This document shows positions 8,301 to 16,775 of a DNA stretch of 41,422 nt, one piece after another. Each line of letters begins with the position of its first letter. The stretch's first letter is position 1. Under the pieces are notes generated by a model, which had not been told where the DNA came from, searched no databases, and saw only the letters and a list, made by a program, of their open reading frames with translations. This stretch comes from Streptomyces lushanensis (GTDB lineage: Bacteria; Actinomycetota; Actinomycetes; Streptomycetales; Streptomycetaceae). The stretch spans positions 1 through 41,422 of the forward strand of contig NZ_MAUD01000024.1 of the NCBI RefSeq assembly GCF_001700515.1, written 5' to 3'. Made by a program: the position numbers and the translations under genes.

Positions 8301-11300
8301 CTACTTGACGGCCCGGTAGGCCCGGTGGATCGTCTGCTTCAGGGTGTTGCCGGCCGCGTCCGTGAGTGTCACGCGCAGAGAGACCGGGCCCGCCTTCGCC
8401 GGGTGGCGCAGGTCAAGGCGCTTGCCGTCGACCGCCTTCGCCGGGTGCCAGGTCCGGCCGTCGTCGTACGAGACGGAGAAGGCCAACTTGCGGGCGGTGC
8501 GCGCGGTGGCCGCGCCCTCGACCGTGAACGGGACGGAGAAACGCGTACCCGCCTCGGCCGTGCTCTCCGTGGACAGCCGGGGCGTGAAGCGGACCACCGA
8601 CAGGGGCAGCCGCTGCCCGGCACCGGTGACGTGCCCGGAGGTGAAGGTCCACTCGGCGGTGACCCGGGTGGAGACCGACGAGAGGGAGGTGGGGCGGGAG
8701 ACGTCCGTCGTCAGGCGGTACGTGCGCTTGGCGGCGGGGAGTTCGTACGCGACGCCGGCCAGGTCCGTGTTCGCGGCGAAGATCTCCGTGCCGCCCGCGT
8801 GGAGGGTGCTCCTGGCCTTGCTGTAACGGGATTCGCCCACGTGCCCGGCGCCGTCGGAGAAGAGCGGAAGGTACGCCGTGAGGGTGTCACCGACGCGGAC
8901 CGCGCCCGGACGGTCCTCGCCGCCGGTCAGCGGGCCCGTGAGATGCGGGCCGAAGACGCCGGTGTTGAAGCGCTCGGTGTACTGCTCGCCCGCGCTGTAC
9001 GCCCGGGGGTTCGCGGTCCACTGGCCGGCGTCGTACACGGTTTCGCCGTCCGCGTCCGTGCCACTCGTCTGCCACACGGAGTACCGCCACCGCACGCCCG
9101 GCAGAACGTAGTCGGTGAGGGTGGCGGGCAGGGAGAACTCGGTCGGGTTGAAGTCGGCCCAGAATCCGCCCCCCGGCGTGAGGGGCGCGGCGACGAGCGA
9201 CCCCTTCTTGTCCTTGGCGGGCTCACCGACGGGGATGGTGACCCTGGCGAACTGCGAGCGCTTCAGGTTCGCGGTGAAGCCGGCCAGATCGCCGGTACGG
9301 TTCATCGCCGGCCGGTAGCTCGTACTCCCGTGCGTCCAGGTGCCGTTGTACTGCGCGAACGCCTCGCGGGCGGGCAGCCGGGCGCCGAACTGCCCGACGC
9401 GCAGCTTGCCGAAGCCGCCCGTCTCGTACGTGGTGACGCTCTGGTTCCCGTCGATTGCGAACCCGTAGTTGAAGGTGGCGTCGGTGTGCTTGGCCCTCGC
9501 GTCCGGCACGGTGATCCGGACCGGTTCGGCCTTGCGGGCGTCCATGACGAGGGTGGTGTCACGGGTGAGCGAGAACTTGGGGTTGAGGAGGAGGGCCAGG
9601 TCCCCGGCGTCCGGGGTCGCGCCCGTGTCGATACGGCCTTCGAGGCTGTAACGGCCCCTGGGCAGCCGCACGGTGAACTCGCCGTCCGTGTCGTCCGAGT
9701 AGTCGTTCCAGATCTCGCTGTCCAGCCCCTGCACCCCGGTCTGGGACCGCCGGGCGGGCTTCCCCCTGAGGTCGAGATGCCTGACGGTCAGGTCGTACGA
9801 CTCGGCTTCGCGCTGTACGCCGACACCGGTCCGTACGGTGTTGCCGGCGCCGTCCGTCGCGGTGACCGAGCCGCCGAAGGCGCCGTCGGCCGTGCCCGCG
9901 CCGCCGTCGGCGGTGACCTGGGCGGTCGCGGTGGCGCCCGCCGGGACGGTGAGCCGCTTCGGCGAGACCTCGAACATGCCCTCGGCGGCGGGCTTTCCGT
10001 CCTCGCCGTACGCCTCGGTGGTGAGGTCGAGGGTGAGGGGGCGGTCGCCGTCGTTGCGGTAGGTGACGGTCTTGGTGACCGGCTTGTCGTCGGTGTGCGG
10101 CCACTGCTGGGCGGGGAAGCCTAGGGTGGCGGGGCTGGTGGTGAGTTGCCGGCCGAGGGCGCGGACGATGTCCGTACGGCCCGTGCCCTGCGCGAACGCC
10201 GAGACGCCGGGGGTGGGCTCGGCGGACGCGATGAGCGCGGCCTTGAGGCGCTCACCGGTCCAGTCGGGGTGACGCTGGGCGAGGATCGCGGCGGCGCCCG
10301 CGACATGCGGGGTCGCCATCGACGTACCGCTCATCGACACGTAGCCGTCGGCGGCCGGGTCGCCCTCCGTGCCCTCGGCGGCCTTCGCGGCGACGATGTC
10401 GACGCCGGGGGCGGTGAGGTCGGGCTTGAGGGAACCGTCCGCTGTCGGGCCGCGGCTGGAGAACTCGGCCATCGCGTCGGCACGGTCCACCGCGCCCACG
10501 GTGAGCGCGGCGGCGGCGCTGCCCGGCGATCCGACGGTTCCGGCGCTCGGGCCCTCGTTGCCGGCGGCGATCACGAAGAGGGCGCCCGAGGAGGCGGACA
10601 GCTCGTTCACCGCCTGCTCTACGGGGTCGTCACCGGGGCTGTCGGGGCCGCCCAGGCTGAGGTTGACCACCTCGGCACCCTGCGCGACGGCCCACTGCGC
10701 GCCGGCGATGACCCCGGACTCCTCGCCGTGGCCGCTGTCGTCGAGCACCTTGCCGCTGATCAGCCGGGCGCCCGGCGCGACCCCCTTGTACGTACCCCCG
10801 GAGCGCGCGCCGGACCCCGCCACCGTGGACGCCACATGCGTGCCGTGACCCACCCGGTCGACCGTGTCCGCCGCCTCGGAGAAGTTCTCCGCCGCGTCGA
10901 CACGGCCCTTCAGATCCGGGTGCGTGCCGTCAACTCCGGTGTCCAGCACGGCGACCTTGACGCCCGTGCCGTCGTACCCCGCCGCCCGGGCCCCGGGGGC
11001 GCCGATCTGCGCGGTGCTCCGGTCGAGGGCCGCCTCGACCTTCCCATCGAGCCAGATCTTCTCGACCCGGTCGGCGGCGGCCGACCTCTCCCGCGCCGTC
11101 CCCCCGCTGCCGGTGAGCGTCTCCCACAGGTCGGCGCCCTCGGACTTACGGGCCTTCAGCGCGTCCCCGTTGACGCTGGGCAGGTCCCGGCCGACCCGGG
11201 CTCCGGCGGCGGACAGGGCGCCCGGCGCGAGGGTGCGGTCCTTGGCGTACGTCACGATCAGCGGGAGGTCGGGGCGGGCCGCGTCGTCGTAACCCCACTT

Positions 11301-11669
11301 GACCAGCTGCGTCACGTCGAACAGCCGCCGGTCGGCGGTGCCGTTCGCGAGGAGCCGCTCGGCGTCACGCGGGACGACGTAGGTGCGGCCGGCGCTCCGC
11401 GCAATTCGGAAGGCGGTGCCTTCCCGACCCTTGCCGGGCCGCACACCGGTGACCTGTCCGGTGGCGTCCAGCGTGACCCGGTCACCGGTGACGAGGGTGA
11501 CTGTCCTGGCCTTGCCGAGGGCGCGGGCCGTGCCTGCCGTGTCTGCCGTACCGCTGTCGAACTGTGCGGCCCCGGACTCCGGGGCACCGAGCAGGGCCGA
11601 GGTGAGGGCGGCGGCGACGAGCACGGCGAGAGCGGGAGCCTCACTCGCTCGCCTCTTACGCTGATTCAA
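8301..11669 (-). CDS. Secreted subtilisin-family (S8) serine protease
   Basis: A 1,122-aa extracellular protease if begun at TTG 11669, which gives a normal signal peptide (RKRRASEAPALAVLVAAALT, cleavage near GAAQ) and has GAGAG upstream. Longer in-frame starts add an implausible leader. After a propeptide, the S8 catalytic domain shows Asp243 (VAVLDTGVDGTHPDL), His275 (GHGTHVASTVAG), the oxyanion Asn in AAGNEG and Ser450 (GTSMATPHVAG). The remaining about 600 residues are beta-rich domains with no transmembrane anchor, as in large Streptomyces subtilases. The gene stands alone between hairpins at both ends. Confidence 0.92.
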   Translation of the reverse strand: MNQRKRRASEAPALAVLVAAALTSALLGAPESGAAQFDSGTADTAGTARALGKARTVTLVTGDRVTLDATGQVTGVRPGKGREGTAFRIARSAGRTYVVPRDAERLLANGTADRRLFDVTQLVKWGYDDAARPDLPLIVTYAKDRTLAPGALSAAGARVGRDLPSVNGDALKARKSEGADLWETLTGSGGTARERSAAADRVEKIWLDGKVEAALDRSTAQIGAPGARAAGYDGTGVKVAVLDTGVDGTHPDLKGRVDAAENFSEAADTVDRVGHGTHVASTVAGSGARSGGTYKGVAPGARLISGKVLDDSGHGEESGVIAGAQWAVAQGAEVVNLSLGGPDSPGDDPVEQAVNELSASSGALFVIAAGNEGPSAGTVGSPGSAAAALTVGAVDRADAMAEFSSRGPTADGSLKPDLTAPGVDIVAAKAAEGTEGDPAADGYVSMSGTSMATPHVAGAAAILAQRHPDWTGERLKAALIASAEPTPGVSAFAQGTGRTDIVRALGRQLTTSPATLGFPAQQWPHTDDKPVTKTVTYRNDGDRPLTLDLTTEAYGEDGKPAAEGMFEVSPKRLTVPAGATATAQVTADGGAGTADGAFGGSVTATDGAGNTVRTGVGVQREAESYDLTVRHLDLRGKPARRSQTGVQGLDSEIWNDYSDDTDGEFTVRLPRGRYSLEGRIDTGATPDAGDLALLLNPKFSLTRDTTLVMDARKAEPVRITVPDARAKHTDATFNYGFAIDGNQSVTTYETGGFGKLRVGQFGARLPAREAFAQYNGTWTHGSTSYRPAMNRTGDLAGFTANLKRSQFARVTIPVGEPAKDKKGSLVAAPLTPGGGFWADFNPTEFSLPATLTDYVLPGVRWRYSVWQTSGTDADGETVYDAGQWTANPRAYSAGEQYTERFNTGVFGPHLTGPLTGGEDRPGAVRVGDTLTAYLPLFSDGAGHVGESRYSKARSTLHAGGTEIFAANTDLAGVAYELPAAKRTYRLTTDVSRPTSLSSVSTRVTAEWTFTSGHVTGAGQRLPLSVVRFTPRLSTESTAEAGTRFSVPFTVEGAATARTARKLAFSVSYDDGRTWHPAKAVDGKRLDLRHPAKAGPVSLRVTLTDAAGNTLKQTIHRAYRAVK

Positions 11670-11745
11670 GGCATGCCTCTCTCTGGACCTCCGGGCATGG
11701 CAGAGCAGCCCGGCGGACGGGATTAAGGAAACAGAGGGGAAAGAG

Positions 11746-11768
11746 GCGCCCCTTCGTAAAAGGGGCGC
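11746..11768 (-). terminator. Terminator after the ABC operon
   Basis: A perfect 9-bp stem (GCGCCCCTT/AAGGGGCGC) with a 5-nt loop sits 14 bases past the permease stop and just upstream of the protease promoter region. It separates the two minus-strand transcription units. Confidence 0.7.
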
Positions 11769-11781
11769 GGGGCGTACGGAC

Positions 11782-12873
11782 TCAGACGAGCCGCTTACGA
11801 CCCCAGAGGAAGAGGAACGCCACGACACCGGCGGTCAGGGCGAACAGAATCGACGCCCCGAACCACTGCATGGCGTTCATCTGCGACAGCGGGAGGTACC
11901 GCACCGACCAGCCCACGACATCCTCCTTGTCCAGGCACACCTGCCGTGCCGCGTCGGTCAGCGACCCCGAACAGGTGCCCCAGCCCACCAGATCCCCGCT
12001 GCCTGCGACATACGACTGGTCGATTTCGTAGGCGCCGTGAGGGAGCGACGGGAACACGTTCTCGTCTGTGACGCCCTTGTTCGTCGTGACCGTGACGACG
12101 TTGCCGAGCGACAGCAGGAAGTAGCCCCAGACGAGCTGGAGGACGACGGTGAAACCGAAGGTGACCACCATGGCCGTCAGCGTGCGCCGCAGCACCACAC
12201 CGATCGCCACCCCGCCGAAGACGGAGAAGAGGGTGAGGGCGACAGGCACCGGGCCCGTCGTGTTGAACGCCTCGCCCGAGGTCCAGTCCATGACCATGGC
12301 CTCGGACTTGACGGGGTTCCACCACCAGCCGAACACCGCCGACAGCACGCCCGTGCTCACCACGACCACCAGTCCGGCCAGCGCCAGCTTCGTGGCGAGC
12401 CAGCGGGTCCGGCTCATGGACTGGGCGGCGACCAGCTTGGCGGTGCCGTTCTCCAGGTCGCCCGCGATGAGCGGGGCGCCGAGGAAGACACCGAGCAGGA
12501 TGGGTATCGCCTGGAGACCCAAGGAGACGAAGGAGAACGCGTCACCGTACTGCTGGAACGTGCCGCCCGCCTCGTCGAGGCTCTTGCCGGGATAGCCGTA
12601 GCCGTCGAGGAAGTCGACCAGCCGGCCGCGCTGGTGGACGATCCAGGCCACGCAGAGCGCGGTGGCGGCGAGGATCGTCCAGAACGCGGCCCGGTGCTGG
12701 CGCCAGACCAGCCAGGTCATACCGCTGAGCCGGGGGCGCCGGTCGGCCTCCGCGGTGGTCGCCTTCAAGGTCCCGCCGGTGGTCCCGTTCATGGTCCCGC
12801 CGGTGGTTCCGTTCTTGCCGTCGCTCGTGGAGCCGGTCGACTTGCTGGTCGAGCCGCGGGTGAAGGTGCTCAT
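11782..12873 (-). CDS. ABC transporter permease (ABC-2 type)
   Basis: A 363-aa membrane protein. An N-terminal Thr/Gly/Ser-rich cytoplasmic stretch of about 45 residues with repeated GGTMNGTTGG-like units precedes the first membrane segment (AFWTILAATALCVAWIV). About five further hydrophobic segments follow, ending in ASILFALTAGVVAFLFLWG. The motif IAGDLENGTAKL is typical of the ABC-2 permeases that pair with YtrA-regulated ATPases. Its ATG overlaps the stop of the ATPase gene (ATGA), showing translational coupling. A substrate cannot be deduced; homologous operons often respond to cell-envelope stress or antibiotics. Confidence 0.85.
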   Translation of the reverse strand: MSTFTRGSTSKSTGSTSDGKNGTTGGTMNGTTGGTLKATTAEADRRPRLSGMTWLVWRQHRAAFWTILAATALCVAWIVHQRGRLVDFLDGYGYPGKSLDEAGGTFQQYGDAFSFVSLGLQAIPILLGVFLGAPLIAGDLENGTAKLVAAQSMSRTRWLATKLALAGLVVVVSTGVLSAVFGWWWNPVKSEAMVMDWTSGEAFNTTGPVPVALTLFSVFGGVAIGVVLRRTLTAMVVTFGFTVVLQLVWGYFLLSLGNVVTVTTNKGVTDENVFPSLPHGAYEIDQSYVAGSGDLVGWGTCSGSLTDAARQVCLDKEDVVGWSVRYLPLSQMNAMQWFGASILFALTAGVVAFLFLWGRKRLV

Positions 12874-13814
12874 GCCGCCACCGCCCCGGCGCCGAACCCC
12901 TGGCCGTGGACCTGGGCGGTGGGGGTGATCAGCGGTGGTGCGTCGGGTGAGCGGAGATAGGCGAGCAGGAGTTCCTCCATGTTCGGGGCGTTCATGTCCC
13001 AGGGGCCGGTGACCGGGCCCTCGGGGCGGATGAGCGCGGTGAACTGCCGTCCGCTGGTCCGGGACTCGACGAGGGTGTGGTGCCCGAGGGCGGGAGGCAT
13101 GCCGTCGCCCTCCTTGGCGCCCGTGACCAGGGTGTGCACGGACATCAGCTCGTCCACGTCACCGGCGAGGCGCACTCCGCCGCCGGAGACGACGACGAGG
13201 TAGTCGCACACGTTCTCCAGTTCGGCGAGGACGTGGGTGGACATCAGCACGGTGGTTCCGCGCTCGGCGGCCTCGGCGAGGAGGGTGCCCGTGATCTCGT
13301 GGCGCACGACCGGGTCGAGGTCGGACATCGGCTCGTCGAGCATCAGCAGGTCGGGGCGCTTTCCGAAGGCGAGGGCGAGGGCGACGCGCGTGCGCTGGCC
13401 TCCGGAGAGGGTGCTGATCCTCGCGTCGAAGGGCACGTCGCCCGCGCGGATGATGTCCTCGGCGGCGCGCCGGTCCCAGCCGGGGTTCAGCTCCCGGCCC
13501 AGACGCAGGGTCTCCGCCACGGTGAAGCGGCGGAACAGGGGCTTCTCCTGGGCGAGGAACGCTGTGCGCCGACCGGACTCCACCGAGCCCGGAGCCTCAC
13601 CGAACAGGCTGATCGAGCCGTTCGTCGGCTGCAGGACATGGGCCGCGATGCTCAGCAGCGTGGTCTTGCCCGCCCCGTTGGGTCCCACCAGGCCGCAGAT
13701 CCGTCCCGCCGGGAGCCGGAAGGAGCAGTCCCGCAACGCCCAGCCCCGCCGGTAGCGCATCCCCAGCCCGTACGCCTCGATCGCCGGTTCCCCCGCGTAC
13801 ATACCTTCACTCAC
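12870..13814 (-). CDS. ABC transporter ATP-binding protein
   Basis: A 314-aa ATPase for the adjoining permease. It has Walker A (GPNGAGKTT), a Q-loop (FLAQEKPLF), the signature LSGGQRTRVALA, Walker B with catalytic Glu (LLMLDEPMSDLD) and the switch His (LMSTHVLAEL). A C-terminal tail of about 80 residues follows the core. I start at GTG 13814, which overlaps the regulator's stop codon (GTGAGTGA); ATG 13802 is an alternative but sits too near the GAAGG. The gene is the middle member of a regulator-ATPase-permease operon. Confidence 0.9.
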   Translation of the reverse strand: MSEGMYAGEPAIEAYGLGMRYRRGWALRDCSFRLPAGRICGLVGPNGAGKTTLLSIAAHVLQPTNGSISLFGEAPGSVESGRRTAFLAQEKPLFRRFTVAETLRLGRELNPGWDRRAAEDIIRAGDVPFDARISTLSGGQRTRVALALAFGKRPDLLMLDEPMSDLDPVVRHEITGTLLAEAAERGTTVLMSTHVLAELENVCDYLVVVSGGGVRLAGDVDELMSVHTLVTGAKEGDGMPPALGHHTLVESRTSGRQFTALIRPEGPVTGPWDMNAPNMEELLLAYLRSPDAPPLITPTAQVHGQGFGAGAVAA

Positions 13815-14274
13815 CTGTGCTCCCAGTTGTCGTGGCCCCCGTGGACCCCGTTGTCGTGGACCCCGCCGCCGCCACGTGCCCGGCGGCGTACTGCTTCTCC
13901 ATCGCCGACGCGACCAGCGCGGCCACGTCCTCCTGCTCCAGACCGGCCCCGGCCGCCTTCGACATCCACGCCACCAGCTCCGCGTACAGCGGCGAGTCGG
14001 TGCCCGTCTCGGGGCGGCCCAGCGTGCGGCGTACGAAGGTGCCCTGGCCCGGTCGCGGTTCGACCAGGCCCTCGCGCTCCAGCTCGCGGTACGCCTTGAG
14101 GGTGGTGTTCGGGTTGACCGTGCTGGTCTCGGCGACCTCCTTGGCGGTGGGCAGCCGGTCACCCGGCACGAGTACGCCCAGCCGGAGGGCCTGCTTGGTC
14201 TGCTGCACGATCTGCTGGAAGGCGGGGACCCCGCTCCGCCTGTCGATGCGGTACTCCACGATCACCACCATCAT
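13807..14274 (-). CDS. GntR-family regulator, YtrA subfamily
   Basis: A 155-aa repressor-type protein. The winged helix-turn-helix fills residues about 5-80 (GVPAFQQIVQQTKQALRLG, DRLPTAKEVAETSTVNPNTT, YRELEREGLVEPRPGQGTFV). The C-terminal part is the short dimerisation helix of the YtrA group instead of a full ligand domain, then a repetitive Thr/Gly/Ser tail (TTGSTG repeated). YtrA-type genes usually head ABC operons and repress them, as the layout here implies. A perfect inverted repeat overlaps its own start codon, pointing to autoregulation. Confidence 0.88.
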   Translation of the reverse strand: MMVVIVEYRIDRRSGVPAFQQIVQQTKQALRLGVLVPGDRLPTAKEVAETSTVNPNTTLKAYRELEREGLVEPRPGQGTFVRRTLGRPETGTDSPLYAELVAWMSKAAGAGLEQEDVAALVASAMEKQYAAGHVAAAGSTTTGSTGATTTGSTGE

Positions 14275-14304
14275 TCCACTACTTGATTAGTGGAATGATG
14301 GTGG
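14265..14304 (-). promoter_or_regulatory. Operator-like inverted repeat over the YtrA-type start codon
   Basis: Two perfect 17-bp arms (TAGTGGAATGATGGTGG and its complement) flank a 6-bp spacer. The repeat contains the ATG codons of the GntR-type gene and extends into its upstream region. A TTGACA at 14322-14327 (minus strand) could be a -35 element. Position and symmetry fit the binding site of the encoded repressor. Confidence 0.7.
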
Positions 14305-14323
14305 AGGAGTGCGAGGGCGGTTG

Positions 14324-14522
14324 TCAATGCCGGCCGGGGACGGAGCTGCCGGTCCAGCAGTTCTCCTTCCAGACCGTCTCGCCACTGTCCGGGTCCATGA
14401 CGCCCTGCCACACGCGGCAGCCCGCGACGTCGGCGTCGGCGGGCGGCGTCTTGTCGACGGTGTTGACGAGCTGGTCGGCGCTGCCGCCGGAGACGTTGCC
14501 CGCCTTGTCGACCTGTCGGTGC
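14324..14522 (-). pseudogene. Small C-terminal gene fragment, unidentified
   Basis: An open frame with Streptomyces-like codon use reads VDKAGNVSGGSADQLVNTVD, then GCRVWQGVMDPDSGETVWKE and a stop. Two Cys in the last 30 residues suggest an exported protein. No start codon or signal peptide can be found upstream, where the divergent DUF4259-type gene begins. It is probably the remaining end of a gene, but it may be a chance frame. Confidence 0.3.
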
Positions 14523-14575
14523 GCTCTGCTGTGATGACGAGCGCACACAACAACACGGCATGCGGAGGCGGAGCA

Positions 14576-14962
14576 GTGGGCACATGGGGCGCGGGCAACT
14601 TCGACAGCGACACGGCGGCGGACCATCTCGCGGCACTGGCCGACAGGCTGGTGTCCGAGGTGACAGACGCCATGGCCGGCGATCCGGTGGAGCTCGAACC
14701 GGACGAGTACTGGGGCACGGCCGTTCCCTGCAACCTGGAGCTGCTGCTCGTCCTGGTGCGCCAAGGACGGGTCGGTGTGACCCTGCCCTCGCCCGAGGTG
14801 ATCAGAGCCTGGCAGGAGATCTTTCTGGGCGTGTGGGAGCGGACGATCGACGGCTTGGAGCCGGATCCCGCGTACAAGGACGAGCGCAGGGTGGTACTCG
14901 ACGAGACGTTCGAGCGTCTGGCCGAGGCATCGGCAGTGGCGAACGGAGCCACCTCGCTGTGA
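14576..14962 (+). CDS. DUF4259-like protein
   Basis: A 128-aa protein begun at GTG 14576 with GGAGGCGGAG upstream. The N terminus GTWGAGNFDSDTAADHL is the hallmark of DUF4259 proteins (usually MGTWGxGxFDNDxAxDF). The rest is mostly helical and acidic, with a WGTAVPCNLELLLVLV segment. An ATG at 14534 and a longer frame from 14309 are open, but they lack this conserved start. No catalytic motif is apparent and the function is unknown. It ends before a strong bidirectional hairpin. Confidence 0.75.
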   Translation: MGTWGAGNFDSDTAADHLAALADRLVSEVTDAMAGDPVELEPDEYWGTAVPCNLELLLVLVRQGRVGVTLPSPEVIRAWQEIFLGVWERTIDGLEPDPAYKDERRVVLDETFERLAEASAVANGATSL

Positions 14963-15051
14963 CCGCGGACCATCCCGCCGTCTCTCGGCCGTGATTACGG
15001 GCACGCGACGGGGCTTTGTGTTGCCCAGAGCGTCGCAAGGCCGTGTGCGAT

Positions 15052-15088
15052 GAGGGGTGACCGGAACTTCGTGTTCCGGGCACCCCTC
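15052..15088. terminator. Bidirectional terminator
   Basis: A 16-bp stem with one mismatch and a 5-nt loop lies between two convergent genes, the DUF4259-like gene (plus) and the flavin reductase-like gene (minus). It marks the left edge of the biosynthetic region. Confidence 0.75.
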
Positions 15089-15092
15089 GGGC

Positions 15093-15731
15093 TCAGTGTG
15101 ACCGGAGTTCCGCGTGGGCGGGGCCGAAGAAGGCCGCGGCGTGGTGGGCGACCTCCTGGTCCGCCAGTTCGCCGGTGCTGCGTGCCTGGTGCAGGAGGGC
15201 GCCTCCCCAGCGCATGTCCAGATAGCGCGCGGTACGCCGGAGCATGCCCACCAGGGGCTCGGCGTCGTCGGCCTGACCGCGGGCGAAGGTGCTGACGGCC
15301 CAGAGGGTCTTACCGCGCATCCGGCCGCGGAAGTCGAGGTCGGCATGGCTCATCCACGCCGCCCAGTGGTCCAGGTAGAGCTTGGTCTGCGCGGAGACGC
15401 TGTACCAGTAGAGCGGGGACACGACCACGATGTCCGTGTGCTCCAGCGTCGCGTCCAGCAGCAGCCTCTCGTGCCTATCCCCGTCAGGGCGATCGTCGTC
15501 CTTCGCGAGGGCCGCGGAAGACGGGCCGAAGCCCTCCACTCCGGAGTGATGGAGCCCGCTGAGCCGCAGCCAGCTCCGTTCGGCCTCCGCGGGGAGACCC
15601 TCGGCCGCGCGTCGGGCCAGCAGTTCCGTGGCACCACCCACGCGCGGGCTGCCCAGCATGAAGGCGAAGCTGCGCGCGCGAGGCTCGTCGAGAACCCTGC
15701 CCGCCACCGCCGCCCTCCCGGCCTCAGTCAT
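15093..15731 (-). CDS. Flavodoxin-fold NAD(P)H-dependent FMN reductase-like protein
   Basis: A 212-aa protein. It has the phosphate-binding loop of the NADPH-dependent FMN reductase family (FMLGSPRVGGATELLARRA) and the flavin-contacting stretch SPLYWYSVSAQTKLYLDHWA. I start at ATG 15731, which lies in ATGACTGA overlapping the methyltransferase stop; an ATG at 15749 is an alternative. It likely reduces free or bound FMN using NAD(P)H. Because a luciferase-type monooxygenase lies in the same cluster and needs FMNH2, this protein could be its reductase partner. That pairing is inferred. Confidence 0.75.
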   Translation of the reverse strand: MTEAGRAAVAGRVLDEPRARSFAFMLGSPRVGGATELLARRAAEGLPAEAERSWLRLSGLHHSGVEGFGPSSAALAKDDDRPDGDRHERLLLDATLEHTDIVVVSPLYWYSVSAQTKLYLDHWAAWMSHADLDFRGRMRGKTLWAVSTFARGQADDAEPLVGMLRRTARYLDMRWGGALLHQARSTGELADQEVAHHAAAFFGPAHAELRSH

Positions 15732-16578
15732 GGGCCGGTACGGCGGCACCGGTGCCGGCCGCGAGGCGGAGGTGGCGCTCGGCGTCCTGGCGCAGTTCCT
15801 CGCTGTACCGGATCCCGCCGCCCCGTCCCGCGTAGCGGCGGTCGCGTACCCCGCTGGTGCGGCGCAGCACGGTGATGCTGTTCTGCATCAGCTTCTGCGA
15901 TTCCAGGAGGCTCACCACCTCCAGTTCGCCCGGGTTGGCCTGCTGGAACTTCTCGATGTAACGCAGCAGGGCCTCACCCTCCGGATAGGTCATCAGATAG
16001 TGCATGACCACGAGTCCGCCGTCCGGGTTGATCAGCTCCCAGAAGCGGTCGAAGAAGTAGAGGCATTCCCATGCGTCGACCCAGGCGAAGTCGATGGGGA
16101 AGAAGTCCTCGGGGAGACGTTCGGCAGCGTCCTTGAGGTCGGAGTTCACGACCGTGACCCGCGCGTCGAGGTCCAGCTCGCGCAGAGCCTCCTGGACGCG
16201 GTCGGCGGAGGAGTCGGCGATGGACAGATTGTCCACGGCCACCAGGCGCGGGAGGTAGGGCTCCAGGTGGTGCGAGGGCGAGACCAACGGAGGGTCGGCC
16301 AGCAGCCACGCGTCGTCCAGCTCCGCCCCCCGGCCGAGATGTTCCCGGGTCTTGGCGGCGAGCGCCCGGGACTCGAGCCGCACAGCGTCCTCCGCGTCCG
16401 CGAGGGCACCGGCGAGAAAAGGCGTGGTGTACCCCATCCCCACTTCCAGGACCCGCTCCGGTCGCAGCAGTTGAACCAGATTCGCGAGCAGCGGGCCCAC
16501 GACTTCGGTGCCCATGCCCGGCACGCTCAGCCCGCCCACCACATTACGGAACTTTTCACTGTGAATTCTCTGGGACAT
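15724..16578 (-). CDS. SAM-dependent methyltransferase (class I)
   Basis: A 284-aa protein. The SAM-binding motif I is VLEVGMGYTTPFLAGAL; motif II-like ARVTVVNSDLKDAA and the DFAWVDAW/GGLVVMHYLMTYPEG region follow, as in O-methyltransferases that use a metal-like acidic pair. ATG 16578 has GAGGA 8 bases upstream, and longer frames add only a poor leader. It could methylate the hydroxyl of a hydroxymalonyl unit (the step done by FkbG in the FK520 pathway) or the final product. It is transcribed divergently from the LuxR-type gene and coupled to the reductase gene by an 8-bp overlap. Confidence 0.75.
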   Translation of the reverse strand: MSQRIHSEKFRNVVGGLSVPGMGTEVVGPLLANLVQLLRPERVLEVGMGYTTPFLAGALADAEDAVRLESRALAAKTREHLGRGAELDDAWLLADPPLVSPSHHLEPYLPRLVAVDNLSIADSSADRVQEALRELDLDARVTVVNSDLKDAAERLPEDFFPIDFAWVDAWECLYFFDRFWELINPDGGLVVMHYLMTYPEGEALLRYIEKFQQANPGELEVVSLLESQKLMQNSITVLRRTSGVRDRRYAGRGGGIRYSEELRQDAERHLRLAAGTGAAVPAHD

Positions 16579-16674
16579 ATTCTCGTCCTCTTCCTGTGAA
16601 ACCCGGCTCGGCAAGCAATCAAGGGGAGATACCCGATGCGCAGGAACGACTGATTTGTATTTTTTTTGTGAGAC

Positions 16675-16703
16675 TTGTCGGGCTCAATCCCCGGCGGTAC
16701 TAT
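16675..16703 (+). promoter_or_regulatory. Candidate promoter of the LuxR-type regulator
   Basis: TTGTCG and TACTAT are separated by exactly 17 bp in an unusually AT-rich stretch (a run of eight T just upstream) between the divergent methyltransferase and regulator genes. Each hexamer matches the sigma-70 consensus at four of six positions. The leader to the GTG start would be about 65 nt. Confidence 0.45.
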
Positions 16704-16775
16704 CTGCACGCATTGCACAATCGAACAGGAGGACATTTGGGGCACAACCGATGCAATCAGGAGGATTGCGGAGCA

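Noticed and set aside
8094..10124. 676-aa plus-strand open frame antisense to the protease gene
   Set aside because: It mirrors the high-GC codon pattern of the subtilase on the other strand, has no domain and no ribosome binding site.
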